DNA of 64,000 nt from Simplicispira sedimenti (GCF_022760965.1 NZ_JAKVIJ010000004.1:124001-188000), one strand, 5' to 3'. Counted from the stretch's first letter, positions 54,213 through 62,455 are shown. Translations and numbers: made by a program. The notes: generated by a model not told the origin, from the sequence alone.

Positions 54213-54367
54213 CCCCCAGCCCCCGCGCGCTGCAAAAGGCCCTGCTGCAATCCGCCCAGCAGGCCCAAAAACTGGCCCAGGCCTTCGGCAAAGTGGTGCC
54301 GGCAGAAAAGCGCAAGACCACAGCGCACACGGAGCAAGCGGCCCCAGCCAGCACGTCCGAACACTGA
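54179..54367 (+). CDS. Small protein overlapping the zeta-like gene, unknown
   Basis: This 62-residue Gln/Ala-rich peptide has a helical core (about residues 15-45, ALQKALLQSAQQAQKLAQAF) and a charged, disordered end. It overlaps the last 34 bases of the zeta-like gene in another frame. The position suggests a partner or antitoxin, but nothing in the sequence shows it. It may also not be translated. Confidence 0.45.
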   Translation: MAQTANHGPRLTPSPRALQKALLQSAQQAQKLAQAFGKVVPAEKRKTTAHTEQAAPASTSEH

Positions 54368-54410
54368 TTGCAGTGAAAACGATGGCCGGCGCCAGAAACA
54401 ACAACGTCTA

Positions 54411-54452
54411 CGCCGACGACGTGAAGGCCAAGGCAGCCGTCACCTGGGTTGG
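54411..54452 (+). pseudogene. Remnant of a glnS 3' region
   Basis: Forty-two bases match glnS 53303-53344 with five mismatches, and the glnS frame would read ADDVKAKAAVTWVG against ADSVKAKAAITWVG. No other part of glnS is recognisable. It looks like a scar left by duplication or recombination. Confidence 0.6.
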
Positions 54453-54482
54453 GTGCCGCGGTTTTGGGATACAAACATCGCC

Positions 54483-54812
54483 ATGCCTCTGACCCCGCCC
54501 CAACCGCCTGGCTTTGCACCCACCTACGCCCACGTACCATCCGGCCCGGTGGCGGGCCCCTTGCAGTTGCTACCCATCAGCGCCGAGGTGGTAGCGGTGC
54601 ACACGGCCGATGGGACGCATGTGGGCTCGCTCAAAGAGGTGGGCGGGGTCTGGAAGTTCAAGGCCATGGGCTACGGCGCTGACGGTGGCATGGAGCCCGG
54701 CCACGGCCCGCTGACAGAGCAGCACAACATGCAGTTCGCCACCCCCGACGCCACCGAGGTGAGCGCGCGGTTGCTGGGGGCGCTGGCGGGCACGCCGGGG
54801 TCATTGCCTTGA
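54483..54812 (+). CDS. Small hypothetical protein
   Basis: This 109-residue protein is Pro- and Gly-rich with a beta-type middle (AVHTADGTHVGSLKEVGGVWKFKAMGY). No signal peptide, membrane segment or known domain is visible. The ATG is weakly supported, and an in-frame ATG lies ten codons earlier inside the glnS-like scar. It is followed by a palindrome repeat and then the XRE regulator gene. Confidence 0.55.
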   Translation: MPLTPPQPPGFAPTYAHVPSGPVAGPLQLLPISAEVVAVHTADGTHVGSLKEVGGVWKFKAMGYGADGGMEPGHGPLTEQHNMQFATPDATEVSARLLGALAGTPGSLP

Positions 54813-54831
54813 TTCCTTGCGTACCCAGTTT

Positions 54832-54848
54832 GCTTCTGTTTTTATAGC
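54832..54848. repeat. 17-bp palindrome family, copy h
   Basis: GCTTCTGTTTTTATAGC, followed by TGCTTGCGCTTGCC, lies in the 183-bp gap before the XRE gene. The rest of that gap is AT-rich (TTTTGAAAATAATGAG near 54973-54990), consistent with a promoter. Confidence 0.7.
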
Positions 54849-54995
54849 TGCTTGCGCTTGCCTATCAAGAGTCAGAGCCGAATTTGGCTTTGAAAATCGA
54901 AATAGGCGCGGAGGTTACGCACCATAACGCTCGATAGATGGAAAAGTGATTCTCATATTTGACAAAATTGATGTTTTGAAAATAATGAGAAACAA

Positions 54996-55505
54996 ATGCC
55001 ATCACCCGCACCCCTTACCCCCGAGCAATGCGCCGCCCAACTTCAAACCTTGGGCGCACAAATTCGCGCCCAGCGCAAGGCGCTGCGGCTGAGTGCGACG
55101 GTGACCGCCGAGGCAGCGGGCCTGTCGCGGGTGACACTGCACCGCATCGAAAAGGGCGAGCCATCGGTCACCATGGGCGCGTGGTGCAACGCCTTGGCGG
55201 CGCTGGGCATGGGGCTGCAGGCAACACCCAGCGCAGCCGATGCAGCAAAGCCAGCACCCGACCGCACCGGCTGGATTCCGGCCCGGGTGCCGCTGGCCGA
55301 CTACCCGCAGTTGCGCGCGCTGGCCTGGCAGGTGCATGGCACCGACACGCTCACGCCTGCGGAGGCCTTGGGCATATACGAGCGCAATGCGCGGCACCTC
55401 GACATGCAGGCCATGTCTGCCAACGAACAGGCCCTGCTGCAGGCTTTGCGGCTGGCCCTGCCGCCCAGCGCCGAAACCGGCACGGGGGCCAGCGATGCAG
55501 TTTGA
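54996..55505 (+). CDS. XRE-family antitoxin/regulator
   Basis: This 169-residue protein has an N-terminal helix-turn-helix (about residues 18-72, AAGLSRVTLHRIEKGEPSVTMGAWCNALAALGM) and a C-terminal helical domain of about 75 residues. Its last 11 bases overlap the start of an AbiEii-type nucleotidyltransferase gene, the layout of type IV-like toxin-antitoxin pairs, in which the regulator acts as the antitoxin and represses the pair. The AT-rich upstream region differs from its surroundings. Confidence 0.8.
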   Translation: MPSPAPLTPEQCAAQLQTLGAQIRAQRKALRLSATVTAEAAGLSRVTLHRIEKGEPSVTMGAWCNALAALGMGLQATPSAADAAKPAPDRTGWIPARVPLADYPQLRALAWQVHGTDTLTPAEALGIYERNARHLDMQAMSANEQALLQALRLALPPSAETGTGASDAV

Positions 55506-56208
55506 GCGCCCGCACCACCAGCGCATTGCGCATGTGCTGCAGGCACTGAACGGGGACACGCTGCGCCAGCATGGCTGCCTGTTTGGCGGCGGCACCTGCA
55601 TTGCGCTGCGCCATGGCGAATACCGCGAGTCGGTGGACATTGTTTTTTTGGTGTCTGACGCGGCGGGTTACCACGAGCTGCGGCAACTGCTCACCGGCCC
55701 GCACGGGCTGGCTGCCATCACCCACGCGCACGCGCAGCCATTGGCGGCATTGCGTGAGATACGGGCCGACCAGTACGGCATACGCACGCAGGTGCAGATG
55801 GATGGGCAGGCGATCAAACTGGAAATCGTGCGCGAGGCCCGCATTGCTTTGGAGCCCCAGGTGGCCGACGACACGCTGTGCGGCGTGAGCACGCTGACGC
55901 GGCTGGACCTGGCCACATCCAAGCTGCTGGCCAATTCCGACCGCCAGGCGGACGACGGCGTGTTCAGCCGCGACGTGATTGACCTGGCCATGATGGGCCT
56001 GCCCCTGCCCGCCCTGCGCGCCGCGCTGGCGAAGGCGGAAGAGGCTTATGGCCCCTCGGTGGCGCGCGACCTGGGCAAGGCGATCGACCGGCTGCAGACG
56101 CGCACCGGCTGGCTGGAGCGCTGCATGCAGGCCATGGCCATGCAGATGCCCAAGGCGGTGTTGTGGCAAAAGGTGCGCGCCCTGCGGCGGGTTGTGCCCG
56201 AGGTGTGA
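55495..56208 (+). CDS. AbiEii/AbiGii-type nucleotidyltransferase toxin, probably catalytically impaired
   Basis: This 237-residue protein opens with GGGTCIALRHGEYRES followed by VDIVF. Related toxins have a two-Asp metal site of the form DID; here D48 is kept but the second position is V50 (codon GTT, one base from GAT). The rest, including LATSKLLANSDRQ and RDVIDLAMM, is intact and in frame. It would be the toxin of the pair with the preceding XRE gene. Loss of the second Asp predicts a weak or dead enzyme. Confidence 0.78.
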   Translation: MQFERPHHQRIAHVLQALNGDTLRQHGCLFGGGTCIALRHGEYRESVDIVFLVSDAAGYHELRQLLTGPHGLAAITHAHAQPLAALREIRADQYGIRTQVQMDGQAIKLEIVREARIALEPQVADDTLCGVSTLTRLDLATSKLLANSDRQADDGVFSRDVIDLAMMGLPLPALRAALAKAEEAYGPSVARDLGKAIDRLQTRTGWLERCMQAMAMQMPKAVLWQKVRALRRVVPEV

Positions 56209-56225
56209 GAAGGCCCACAACCCCC

Positions 56226-56555
56226 ATGCGCCGCCGCAAACCCCACCACCACGTTTACGTGGTCGAACTCTCCAAGGACGTGCTGAACGAGCCGCGCTTT
56301 CGCAAGTGCAACCCCGGCTACATCGACGGCAAGCCCTGCGTGTACGTGGGCATGACGGGGCTGGACCCGGACGTGCGCTTTGACAAGCACAAGGCGGGCA
56401 TCCAGGCCAACCGGTTTGTGACGCAATACGGCCTGCGGCTGCTGCCTGACTTGTACGAGGGCTTCAACCCCATGGGCTATGAAGAGGCGGTGGACAGGGA
56501 GATCGAAATCGGCATCGACCTGCGCTCGGCGGGGTTTGGGGTGTGGCAGGCTTGA
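56226..56555 (+). CDS. GIY-YIG-type nuclease domain protein
   Basis: This 109-residue protein is a single small domain with VYVVEL and CVYVGMTG, the two strands of GIY-YIG, followed by RFDKHKAG and a C-terminal helix. GIY-YIG domains cleave DNA in repair or mobile-element contexts. It starts 17 bp after the AbiEii-type gene and may belong to the same small accessory patch. Confidence 0.65.
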   Translation: MRRRKPHHHVYVVELSKDVLNEPRFRKCNPGYIDGKPCVYVGMTGLDPDVRFDKHKAGIQANRFVTQYGLRLLPDLYEGFNPMGYEEAVDREIEIGIDLRSAGFGVWQA

Positions 56556-56623
56556 AGGCCACTGGCCACCCCCACTTGCAGCGCTTTGCCCATGCGCCCC
56601 GCGAACCACTTTTGGCATGCACC

Positions 56624-57181
56624 ATGACTTCACCAACCACCACCGATCCAGCAGCCGTCCTGCATTTCTGGTTCGACGAGCTGAGCGCCGCGCAGCATTT
56701 CGCCAAGGATGCCGCGCTCGACGCGGCCATTGCCCAGCGCTTCGGCCCCACCTTGGAGGCCGCCGCACGCGGCGAGCTGTCGGGCTGGCGCGCCAGCACG
56801 CCGGGGCGGCTGGCCGAGATCGTGGTGCTGGACCAGTTCTCGCGCAACGTGTGGCGCGACACGCCGCGCGCCTTCGCGCAGGACGGCATGGCCCTGGTGC
56901 TGGCGCAAGAGCTGGTGGCCAGCGGCCAGGACCGCGCCCTGCCCCCGGCGCAGCGGGCCTTTGCCTACATGCCCTACATGCACAGCGAGTCGGCCGCCAT
57001 CCACGCGCAGTCGGTGCGGCTCTTCGCGCAGCCGGGGCTGGAGGGCAACCTGCGCTTCGCACTGCAGCACCAGGCCATCATCGAGCGCTTTGGCCGCTAT
57101 CCGCACCGCAACGCCGTGCTGGGGCGGGCGTCCACGGCGCAGGAGCTGGCGTTTTTGAGCGAGCCGGGCTCGTCGTTCTGA
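56624..57181 (+). CDS. DUF924 family protein
   Basis: This 185-residue helical protein starts VLHFWFDELSAAQHF and includes LVLDQFSRNVWRDTPRAFAQD, typical of DUF924, a TPR-like fold of unknown role. The ATG at 56624 lies close to the conserved start; the 27 upstream residues are unlike the family. It stands alone between the accessory patch and the serine protease gene. Confidence 0.85.
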   Translation: MTSPTTTDPAAVLHFWFDELSAAQHFAKDAALDAAIAQRFGPTLEAAARGELSGWRASTPGRLAEIVVLDQFSRNVWRDTPRAFAQDGMALVLAQELVASGQDRALPPAQRAFAYMPYMHSESAAIHAQSVRLFAQPGLEGNLRFALQHQAIIERFGRYPHRNAVLGRASTAQELAFLSEPGSSF

Positions 57182-57247
57182 CCCGGCCCAGGCCGGAGCT
57201 TGCGCGAGCGCAGTGTTGGCGCCGCATCACGTTCTTAGAATGCCGCG

Positions 57248-58618
57248 ATGCCTTCCATCTCCCGCTGGCCGCGCCGGCTTGTTACCCCTCTCCTTTGGCT
57301 GGCCTGCGGCCTGGCCAGTGCCCAGAACCCACCCATCAACGCCGATGCGCCCGGCGCCCCCGCCTCGGCCGCGCAACCTTCGGCGGCGCAGGCGGCGGCG
57401 CTCTCACGTGACGCCCGGCGCATCCATGCGCTGTCGCGCGACAAGCTGCTGCAGATCCGCACGCTGCTGCGCAACTCCAACACCCAGGCGTCGATTGGCT
57501 CGGGCTTTTTCGTGTCGGCCGATGGGCTGATCGTGACCAACTTCCATGTGGCCAGCCAGTTGGCGCTGGAGCCCGAGCGCTACCGGGGCGTGTACGTCAC
57601 CATCGACGGGCAGGAGGGTGACGTCGATCTGCTGGCGTTCGACGTGCAGCACGATGTGGCCGTGCTGCGCGCACGCCAACGCACGGCCCCTGCGCCAGTG
57701 CTGGAGTTCCGCCCCGCCGCCGAGCCCCTGGCCCAGGGCGAGCGCATCTACTCGCTGGGCAACCCACTGGACATTGGCTTTGCCGTGACCGAAGGCACCT
57801 ACAACGGCCTGGTGCGGCGCAGCTTTTACCCGCGCATCTTCTTTGGCGGCACGCTCAACCCCGGCATGAGCGGCGGCCCCGCCGTGGACGACGCGGGGCG
57901 CGTGCTGGGCGTGAACGTGGCCAAGCGGCTCGATGGCGAGCAGGTGAGCTTTCTCATCCCGGCCGAGTTTGCCCAGGCCCTGGTGCAGCGCGCGGCCAGC
58001 GCCCAGCCCATCACGCAGCCCGCCCACAAGGAGGTGGCGCGGCAACTGCTGGTGCACCAGCAGTTGCTGACCGAGCGCTTTTTGCAGACCCCCTTCCAGG
58101 AGCAGCGCCACGGCAACTACCTGGTGCCCGTGCCCGACGACGCGCTGGCGCGCTGCTGGGGCAGCGGGCGCGACCCGGACTACAGCGCGCTGCACCTGGA
58201 GCGCTCGGCATGCCAGACCAACAGCCATGTGGTGGCGGGCGACTTCAGCACCGGCACGGTGCGCCTGGGCTACGAGGCCTACAGCGCCCCCAGCTACGGC
58301 GCGGCGCGCTTCGCGCACATGTATTCGCGCAGCTTTGCCAATGAACGCATTCTCAACCGGGGCAGCCGCCAAAAGACGGCGGCCGAGTGTGCCGAGCGCT
58401 TTGTGGACCAGGGCGGCCTGCCGCTGCGCGCGGTGGTCTGCATGTCGGCCTACCGCAAGCTGCCCGGCCTGTACGACATGACGGTGCTGGCCGCCACCCT
58501 CAACCAGCCCACGCAGGGCGTGCTGGGCCGCCTGGACGTGCGCGGCATTGGCTTTGACAACGGCCTGAAGCTGGCCGAGCGCTTTCTGCAGTCCTTCCGG
58601 TGGGAGGCCGCGCCATGA
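57248..58618 (+). CDS. Secreted trypsin-like serine protease
   Basis: This 456-residue protein has a signal peptide (about residues 1-26). The chymotrypsin-fold domain (about 60-260) has the triad H100 (TNFHVAS), D136 (HDVAVL) and S208 (GMSGGPA), like DegP-type proteases but without PDZ domains. A C-terminal region of about 190 residues with several Cys has no assigned family. Its stop overlaps the ATG of an FHA membrane protein, so the two are translationally coupled and likely work as a pair in the envelope. Confidence 0.87.
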   Translation: MPSISRWPRRLVTPLLWLACGLASAQNPPINADAPGAPASAAQPSAAQAAALSRDARRIHALSRDKLLQIRTLLRNSNTQASIGSGFFVSADGLIVTNFHVASQLALEPERYRGVYVTIDGQEGDVDLLAFDVQHDVAVLRARQRTAPAPVLEFRPAAEPLAQGERIYSLGNPLDIGFAVTEGTYNGLVRRSFYPRIFFGGTLNPGMSGGPAVDDAGRVLGVNVAKRLDGEQVSFLIPAEFAQALVQRAASAQPITQPAHKEVARQLLVHQQLLTERFLQTPFQEQRHGNYLVPVPDDALARCWGSGRDPDYSALHLERSACQTNSHVVAGDFSTGTVRLGYEAYSAPSYGAARFAHMYSRSFANERILNRGSRQKTAAECAERFVDQGGLPLRAVVCMSAYRKLPGLYDMTVLAATLNQPTQGVLGRLDVRGIGFDNGLKLAERFLQSFRWEAAP

Positions 58619-59598
58619 TGCCCACCCTGGCCCTGCTGGAGGCCTTTGACCGCCACGGCGCGCTGCTGGCGCGCGCACCCGTCACGCGCTGGCCCGTCAC
58701 CGTGGGCCGCAGCCTGGAATGCGACCTGGTGCTGGACGACCCGCATGTGGCGCCCACACACCTGCGCATCGACCGGGCTGCGGACGCGCCCCGCACTGTG
58801 AGCGTGGAGGTGCAGCACACCCTCAACGGCGCCCTGCTGCAGCGCAAGCGCCACGCCAGTGGCGAGCGCTTCGACTGGCCCGACGGCGCGCCGCTGGAGA
58901 TCGGCCGCACGCGCATTGCACTGCGCCTGGCCGATGCGCCCATCGCGCAAGAGCTGCCGCTGCCGCACTTCCCCTGGCGCACACTGGCCGCCACCGTGGC
59001 CCTGCTGGCACTGATGCTGGCCGCCGTGCTGGCCGCTGAGTGGCTGAAGGCCGACGACAGCACCAAGTACCTGAAGGCGCTGCCCGGCGCGCTGCTGGGC
59101 ATAGCGCTGTTCATGGGCGGCTGGGCCGGGCTGTGGGCCATTGCCAACAAGGTGTTCGACGGCCACCTGCAGTTCTGGCGCCACATGCGCATTGCCTGCG
59201 CGCTGTACCTGGGGGCCGAAGCCGTGTCGCTGGCGACCAGCTTGGCGGCGTTTGCGCTGTCGTGGGAGGCTGTCTCGCGCTTTGGCTATGTGCTCATCAC
59301 CCTGGTGCTGGCCGCAGGCATCTACGCCCACCTGGCCGCCGTGCTGCCGCGCCGCCGCACCGGCCTGGCCTGGACGGTGGGCGCCGTGCTGGCCCTGGGC
59401 CTGCCCGCCTGGATGGGGGTGCAGTGGCTCAACCATGCGCGGCTGTCGAACCAGCTGTACATGAGCAGCCTGTTCCCGCCCAGCCTGCGCGTGGCCCCCG
59501 CCGTGCCGGTGCCCCAGTTCACGCAAGAAGCCGGGGCGCTGCGCGAGCGGCTGGACCGCCGCGTGAAAGCAGACGACGACAACGAGGACGAGGAGTAG
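58615..59598 (+). CDS. FHA-domain membrane protein
   Basis: This 327-residue protein has an N-terminal forkhead-associated domain (about residues 20-105, VTVGRSLECDLVLDDPHVAPTHLRI), which in other proteins binds phosphothreonine, followed by five or so membrane helices (about 125-285) and an acidic tail. It is coupled by ATGA overlap to the serine protease gene, with GGGAGG upstream. A regulated proteolysis or envelope-sensing role for the pair is possible; no matching kinase is visible here. Confidence 0.82.
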   Translation: MMPTLALLEAFDRHGALLARAPVTRWPVTVGRSLECDLVLDDPHVAPTHLRIDRAADAPRTVSVEVQHTLNGALLQRKRHASGERFDWPDGAPLEIGRTRIALRLADAPIAQELPLPHFPWRTLAATVALLALMLAAVLAAEWLKADDSTKYLKALPGALLGIALFMGGWAGLWAIANKVFDGHLQFWRHMRIACALYLGAEAVSLATSLAAFALSWEAVSRFGYVLITLVLAAGIYAHLAAVLPRRRTGLAWTVGAVLALGLPAWMGVQWLNHARLSNQLYMSSLFPPSLRVAPAVPVPQFTQEAGALRERLDRRVKADDDNEDEE

Positions 59599-59636
59599 CG
59601 CCCGCTGCCAGGCCGGCGGCCTGGCCTGGCGGGCTT

Positions 59637-60116
59637 TTACCGCCCCGCGAACGTCGCCAGCGGCGCGCGCACGCGCTGCGCCGCCAGCGCCAGCCACGCG
59701 GGCGTGCCCAGGCCTGCCACCAGGTCGTGGCGCAGCGCGCCCCAGTGCGGGTCGTCCGGGTCCAGGCCCAGGGCCTCAATGAACGGCGCCTGCACGATGA
59801 AGCACTGGCGCCGGTAGGGCAGCAGGTAGGCCGTGCGATCCGTGCCGAGCACGGCCAGGGCGTCCTCGTGGCGCGCGAACCAATGGTTGAGCAGGATGCC
59901 GGTGCCCGGTGCGTGCCAGAAGTCGCCCAGATCGTCCCCCGCCGCAGCTTGGCCACACAGCACGCGGCGGGCGTGGTCCCAGTGGGCAAAGCCCACGGCA
60001 CGCGCGGCGTCGTGCAGGCAGTCGGCCAGTTGCAGGCTGCCCGCCACGCCCTCGCGCCGCGCGCGGTTGAGCCGCACGCGGGCGCGGGTCTTGAGTTCGT
60101 CCAGCGCGCTGTTCAC
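59637..60116 (-). CDS. Conserved hypothetical protein
   Basis: This 159-residue protein opens with a helical segment (LDELKTRARVRLNRARREG) and contains LHDAARAVGFAHWDHARRVL, resembling an unnamed family found near regulators in Burkholderiales. There is no signal peptide. Its ATG overlaps the MarR-type gene stop (ATGA). Function unknown. Confidence 0.7.
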   Translation of the reverse strand: MNSALDELKTRARVRLNRARREGVAGSLQLADCLHDAARAVGFAHWDHARRVLCGQAAAGDDLGDFWHAPGTGILLNHWFARHEDALAVLGTDRTAYLLPYRRQCFIVQAPFIEALGLDPDDPHWGALRHDLVAGLGTPAWLALAAQRVRAPLATFAGR

Positions 60117-60532
60117 GCCGACCCCGCCATGGTGGTGGGCGCCAGGTGGCGCAGCAGCGCCGCCGCATCCGTGGCACCCTCGGGCAGGCCCTGCAGCGCG
60201 TCAGCACACAGCGAGCTGGCCGTGGCGCGGGCTTCGTCCAGCACGGCACGGCCGGCGGGGCGCAGGCTGACCTGGCCCGCCGCGCGCGCGATGTGGCCGG
60301 TCTTCTCCAGCGGGATCAGGCGGCGCACCACCGCCGACAGCGGCACGCCCAGTGGCGCCACCAGCGCGGCCGTGGGCAGGCAGCCGCCCTCGGCCCGCGC
60401 CAGCACGTGCAGCAGGATGAAGTCGGCATGGCCAATGCCGTGCCAGGTGCCCAGCGCGTCGTCCAGCGCCAGTTGCAGCCGGGCGTGGGCCAGGCTGATG
60501 CCCAGGCAGAGATCGAGGGCCGGCGCGCTCAT
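60113..60532 (-). CDS. MarR-family transcriptional regulator
   Basis: This 139-residue winged-helix protein has a conserved helix run (DFILLHVLARAEGGCLPTAALVAPLGVPLSAVVRRLIPLEKTGHIAR). MarR dimers usually repress nearby genes and release on binding phenolic or reactive compounds. It is coupled by ATGA to genes on both sides, forming a three-gene operon. Confidence 0.82.
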   Translation of the reverse strand: MSAPALDLCLGISLAHARLQLALDDALGTWHGIGHADFILLHVLARAEGGCLPTAALVAPLGVPLSAVVRRLIPLEKTGHIARAAGQVSLRPAGRAVLDEARATASSLCADALQGLPEGATDAAALLRHLAPTTMAGSA

Positions 60533-60897
60533 GCCGCCAGCTCCTCTTGCCACAGCGCAAGCAGCGCGGCCAGGTCGGCGCGGTGCTCGGCGTCGGTGGC
60601 ATCGGCGCGGGGTTTCAGCGTATCGAGCACCTCGAAGCGCAGCGCCGCCTCGCCGTGCGTGCGCCAGGCCTGCTGCAGGCGCCGGTCGGGGTGGCCGCCC
60701 ATGCGCAACTGGAAGCGCTCGCGGTTGAACGCGCCCGGCAGGTTGGTGCTGGCCTTGACGCAGACGAGCCCTTCCGCCTCGCAGCGGATCGCGTACACGC
60801 CCATGGGCGGCGGGTTGTCTTTGTAGTGGCGAGTGAGCGCGCGGCGCTGCGCGGCGGCGCCGGGCTGGGGGGACGGGAAAACGGGGGAAGAGTCCAT
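60529..60897 (-). CDS. GIY-YIG-like protein with degenerate second motif
   Basis: This 122-residue protein has MGVYAIRCEAEG followed by LVCVKAST where a YIG strand would be, then FNRERFQLRMGGHPDRRLQQAW. The first strand fits a GIY-YIG fold but the YVG/YIG part is replaced, so nuclease activity is doubtful. It heads an operon with the MarR-type gene (ATGA). The ATG 60897 start gives a family-like length. Confidence 0.6.
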   Translation of the reverse strand: MDSSPVFPSPQPGAAAQRRALTRHYKDNPPPMGVYAIRCEAEGLVCVKASTNLPGAFNRERFQLRMGGHPDRRLQQAWRTHGEAALRFEVLDTLKPRADATDAEHRADLAALLALWQEELAA

Positions 60898-61055
60898 GAC
60901 AGGTTCCTTGGCATCGTGTGCGGCCACCCCCGCGCGGGGCCGACGAAACAAGGGATGAAGCTGTCAGGCAACAAGAAAAAAGCCCGTGGTGCGGGCCGAG
61001 GGTGAGAGCCTCTTGTGCGGGCGGGCGCCCCTCAGCACCCGTGGGGCGGATTCTA

Positions 61056-61319
61056 GTGTAGTGTTTCACTCTGATTGGTACTTTCAGCCAGTGGCCAAGG
61101 GGTCAGCTGCTAGGCGCAGGGGCGCAGGCATAACGGGTTACGTCAAGCCACTGCAACAACGCAGATGGCCCCTTGGCCACTGGCCCGAAGGGAGCCCCGA
61201 AAAAGCCGCCCAGCGTCGTTGCAGCGCTTGACAAGGGCGCCACCATTGCCTGCGCGCCGCGCCTAGCCGGGCAGCTTTTTCGGGGCTCTGAAAGTGCCAA
61301 TCAGAGTGAAACACTACAC
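61056..61319. mobile_element. MITE-like element with 32-bp terminal inverted repeats and nested hairpins
   Basis: The 575-bp gap between the GIY-YIG-like operon and the DUF2322 gene holds no gene. Within it, 61056-61087 and 61288-61319 are inverted repeats matching at 31 of 32 positions, opening GTGTAGTGTTTCACTCTGAT. Inside are further inverted pairs, for example CCAGTGGCCAAGGGG (61088-61102) with CCCCTTGGCCACTGG (61169-61183), and GAGCCCCGAAAAAGC with GCTTTTTCGGGGCTC. There is no transposase gene; size and structure fit a non-autonomous miniature element. Flanking 2-bp duplication is not clear. Confidence 0.8.
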
Positions 61320-61472
61320 AAGCAAGGGGGCGCGTTGTCTTGCGATCCGCCCGGCACCGGCACCGTGCCATCGCCGTGGGGAGCCGCTGATTGCTTCGGT
61401 TTTGGTAGCATCTTGCGCTTGATACACATGCCTTCAAGGCACTTTTCATCCAAACCTCTGCCCCCACAGACC

Positions 61473-61790
61473 ATGAACTTCGCCGACCGCCTCAAGCAAC
61501 TGCCTTCCGCCTCCCACCTGGCCGCCCTGCACCTGCTGGGCGCGGACGGGCAGGTGCTGGCCACCCTGGAGAACAAACCCGGCCAGGCCGGCTCGCTGGC
61601 GGTGTACGCCGCACTGGCGGCGCTGTACGGCGGCCACATCACGCCCGCCGCCGCGCACCTGGGGCTGGAGTGGTACGCCGAGCACACGCAGGACGCGCTG
61701 ACCCACCCCGGCAAGCACCCCAACATCGACCGCCTGCTGGCCTGGGCCGAGGGCAGCGAGAGCTACCGCGTGCAGACCATCGCGGCCTGA
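61473..61790 (+). CDS. DUF2322 family protein
   Basis: This 105-residue cytoplasmic protein begins MNFADRLKQLPSASHLAALHLLGADGQVLATLENKPG and resembles DUF2322, a small family mainly of beta-proteobacteria with no known role. It follows the MITE-like element. Confidence 0.75.
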   Translation: MNFADRLKQLPSASHLAALHLLGADGQVLATLENKPGQAGSLAVYAALAALYGGHITPAAAHLGLEWYAEHTQDALTHPGKHPNIDRLLAWAEGSESYRVQTIAA

Positions 61791-61920
61791 AGGCCCGGCC
61801 TTATGGCTGCGCTGCCGGGCGCGGCGGTCCGAAGCGGAAAAAATCCGATCGTCGTACAGTGGGCGCCGGGTCGTGCCGCCCCGGACCTTGCCGGCACCGC
61901 TGTTCGAAAGGAGCCCGCCC

Positions 61921-62376
61921 ATGACCGCCCCCACCGGCACCGTCACCCTGCACCGCGTGCTGCGCGCGCCGCCCGAGCGCGTGTACCGCGCCTTCCTTGA
62001 CCCCGACGCCATGGCCAAATGGCTGCCGCCGCACGGTTTCACTGGGCGGGTGCTGGAGCAGGACCTGCGCGTGGGCGGCCGCTACCGCATGCAGTTCACC
62101 AACCTGGGCAACGGCCAGGTGCATGCCTTCGGCGGCGAGTACCTGGAGCTGGTGCCGGGCGAGCGCATCGTGAACACCGACCGCTTCGACACCCCCGACC
62201 TTCCGGGCGAGATGCGCACCACGGTCACGCTCCAGGCCGTGGCCGTGGGCACCGAGCTGCGCGTGGTGCAGGAGGGCATTCCTGCCGCCATCCCCACCGC
62301 CGAGTGCTACCTGGGCTGGCAGGATTCGCTGCAACTGCTGGCGCTGCTGGTGGAGCCAGAGATTCCGGCCATGTGA
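61921..62376 (+). CDS. SRPBCC-family protein (AHSA1-like)
   Basis: This 151-residue START-like domain protein opens VTLHRVLRAPPERVYRAFLDPDAMAKWLPP, the typical strand-helix-strand start of activators of Hsp90-ATPase-like SRPBCC proteins, with a GGGEY-like middle and a C-terminal helix. Many bind hydrophobic ligands. AAAGGAG precedes the ATG. Confidence 0.88.
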   Translation: MTAPTGTVTLHRVLRAPPERVYRAFLDPDAMAKWLPPHGFTGRVLEQDLRVGGRYRMQFTNLGNGQVHAFGGEYLELVPGERIVNTDRFDTPDLPGEMRTTVTLQAVAVGTELRVVQEGIPAAIPTAECYLGWQDSLQLLALLVEPEIPAM

Positions 62377-62380
62377 TGGC

Positions 62381-62397
62381 GCTATTGTTTCAATAGC
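62381..62397. repeat. 17-bp palindrome family, copy i
   Basis: GCTATTGTTTCAATAGC is followed by TGCCAGCGCTTTACTG. It lies just after the SRPBCC gene stop and before the convergent methyltransferase gene, so it could serve as a terminator hairpin for either. Confidence 0.8.
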
Positions 62398-62455
62398 TGC
62401 CAGCGCTTTACTGATGGGCGTTAGAGGCCAATTTCATTCAGATCTTACACACCCG

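Noticed and set aside
53622..56555. Genomic island or prophage
   Set aside because: No integrase, attachment-site duplication or phage structural genes are visible. The patch is a few small accessory genes only.
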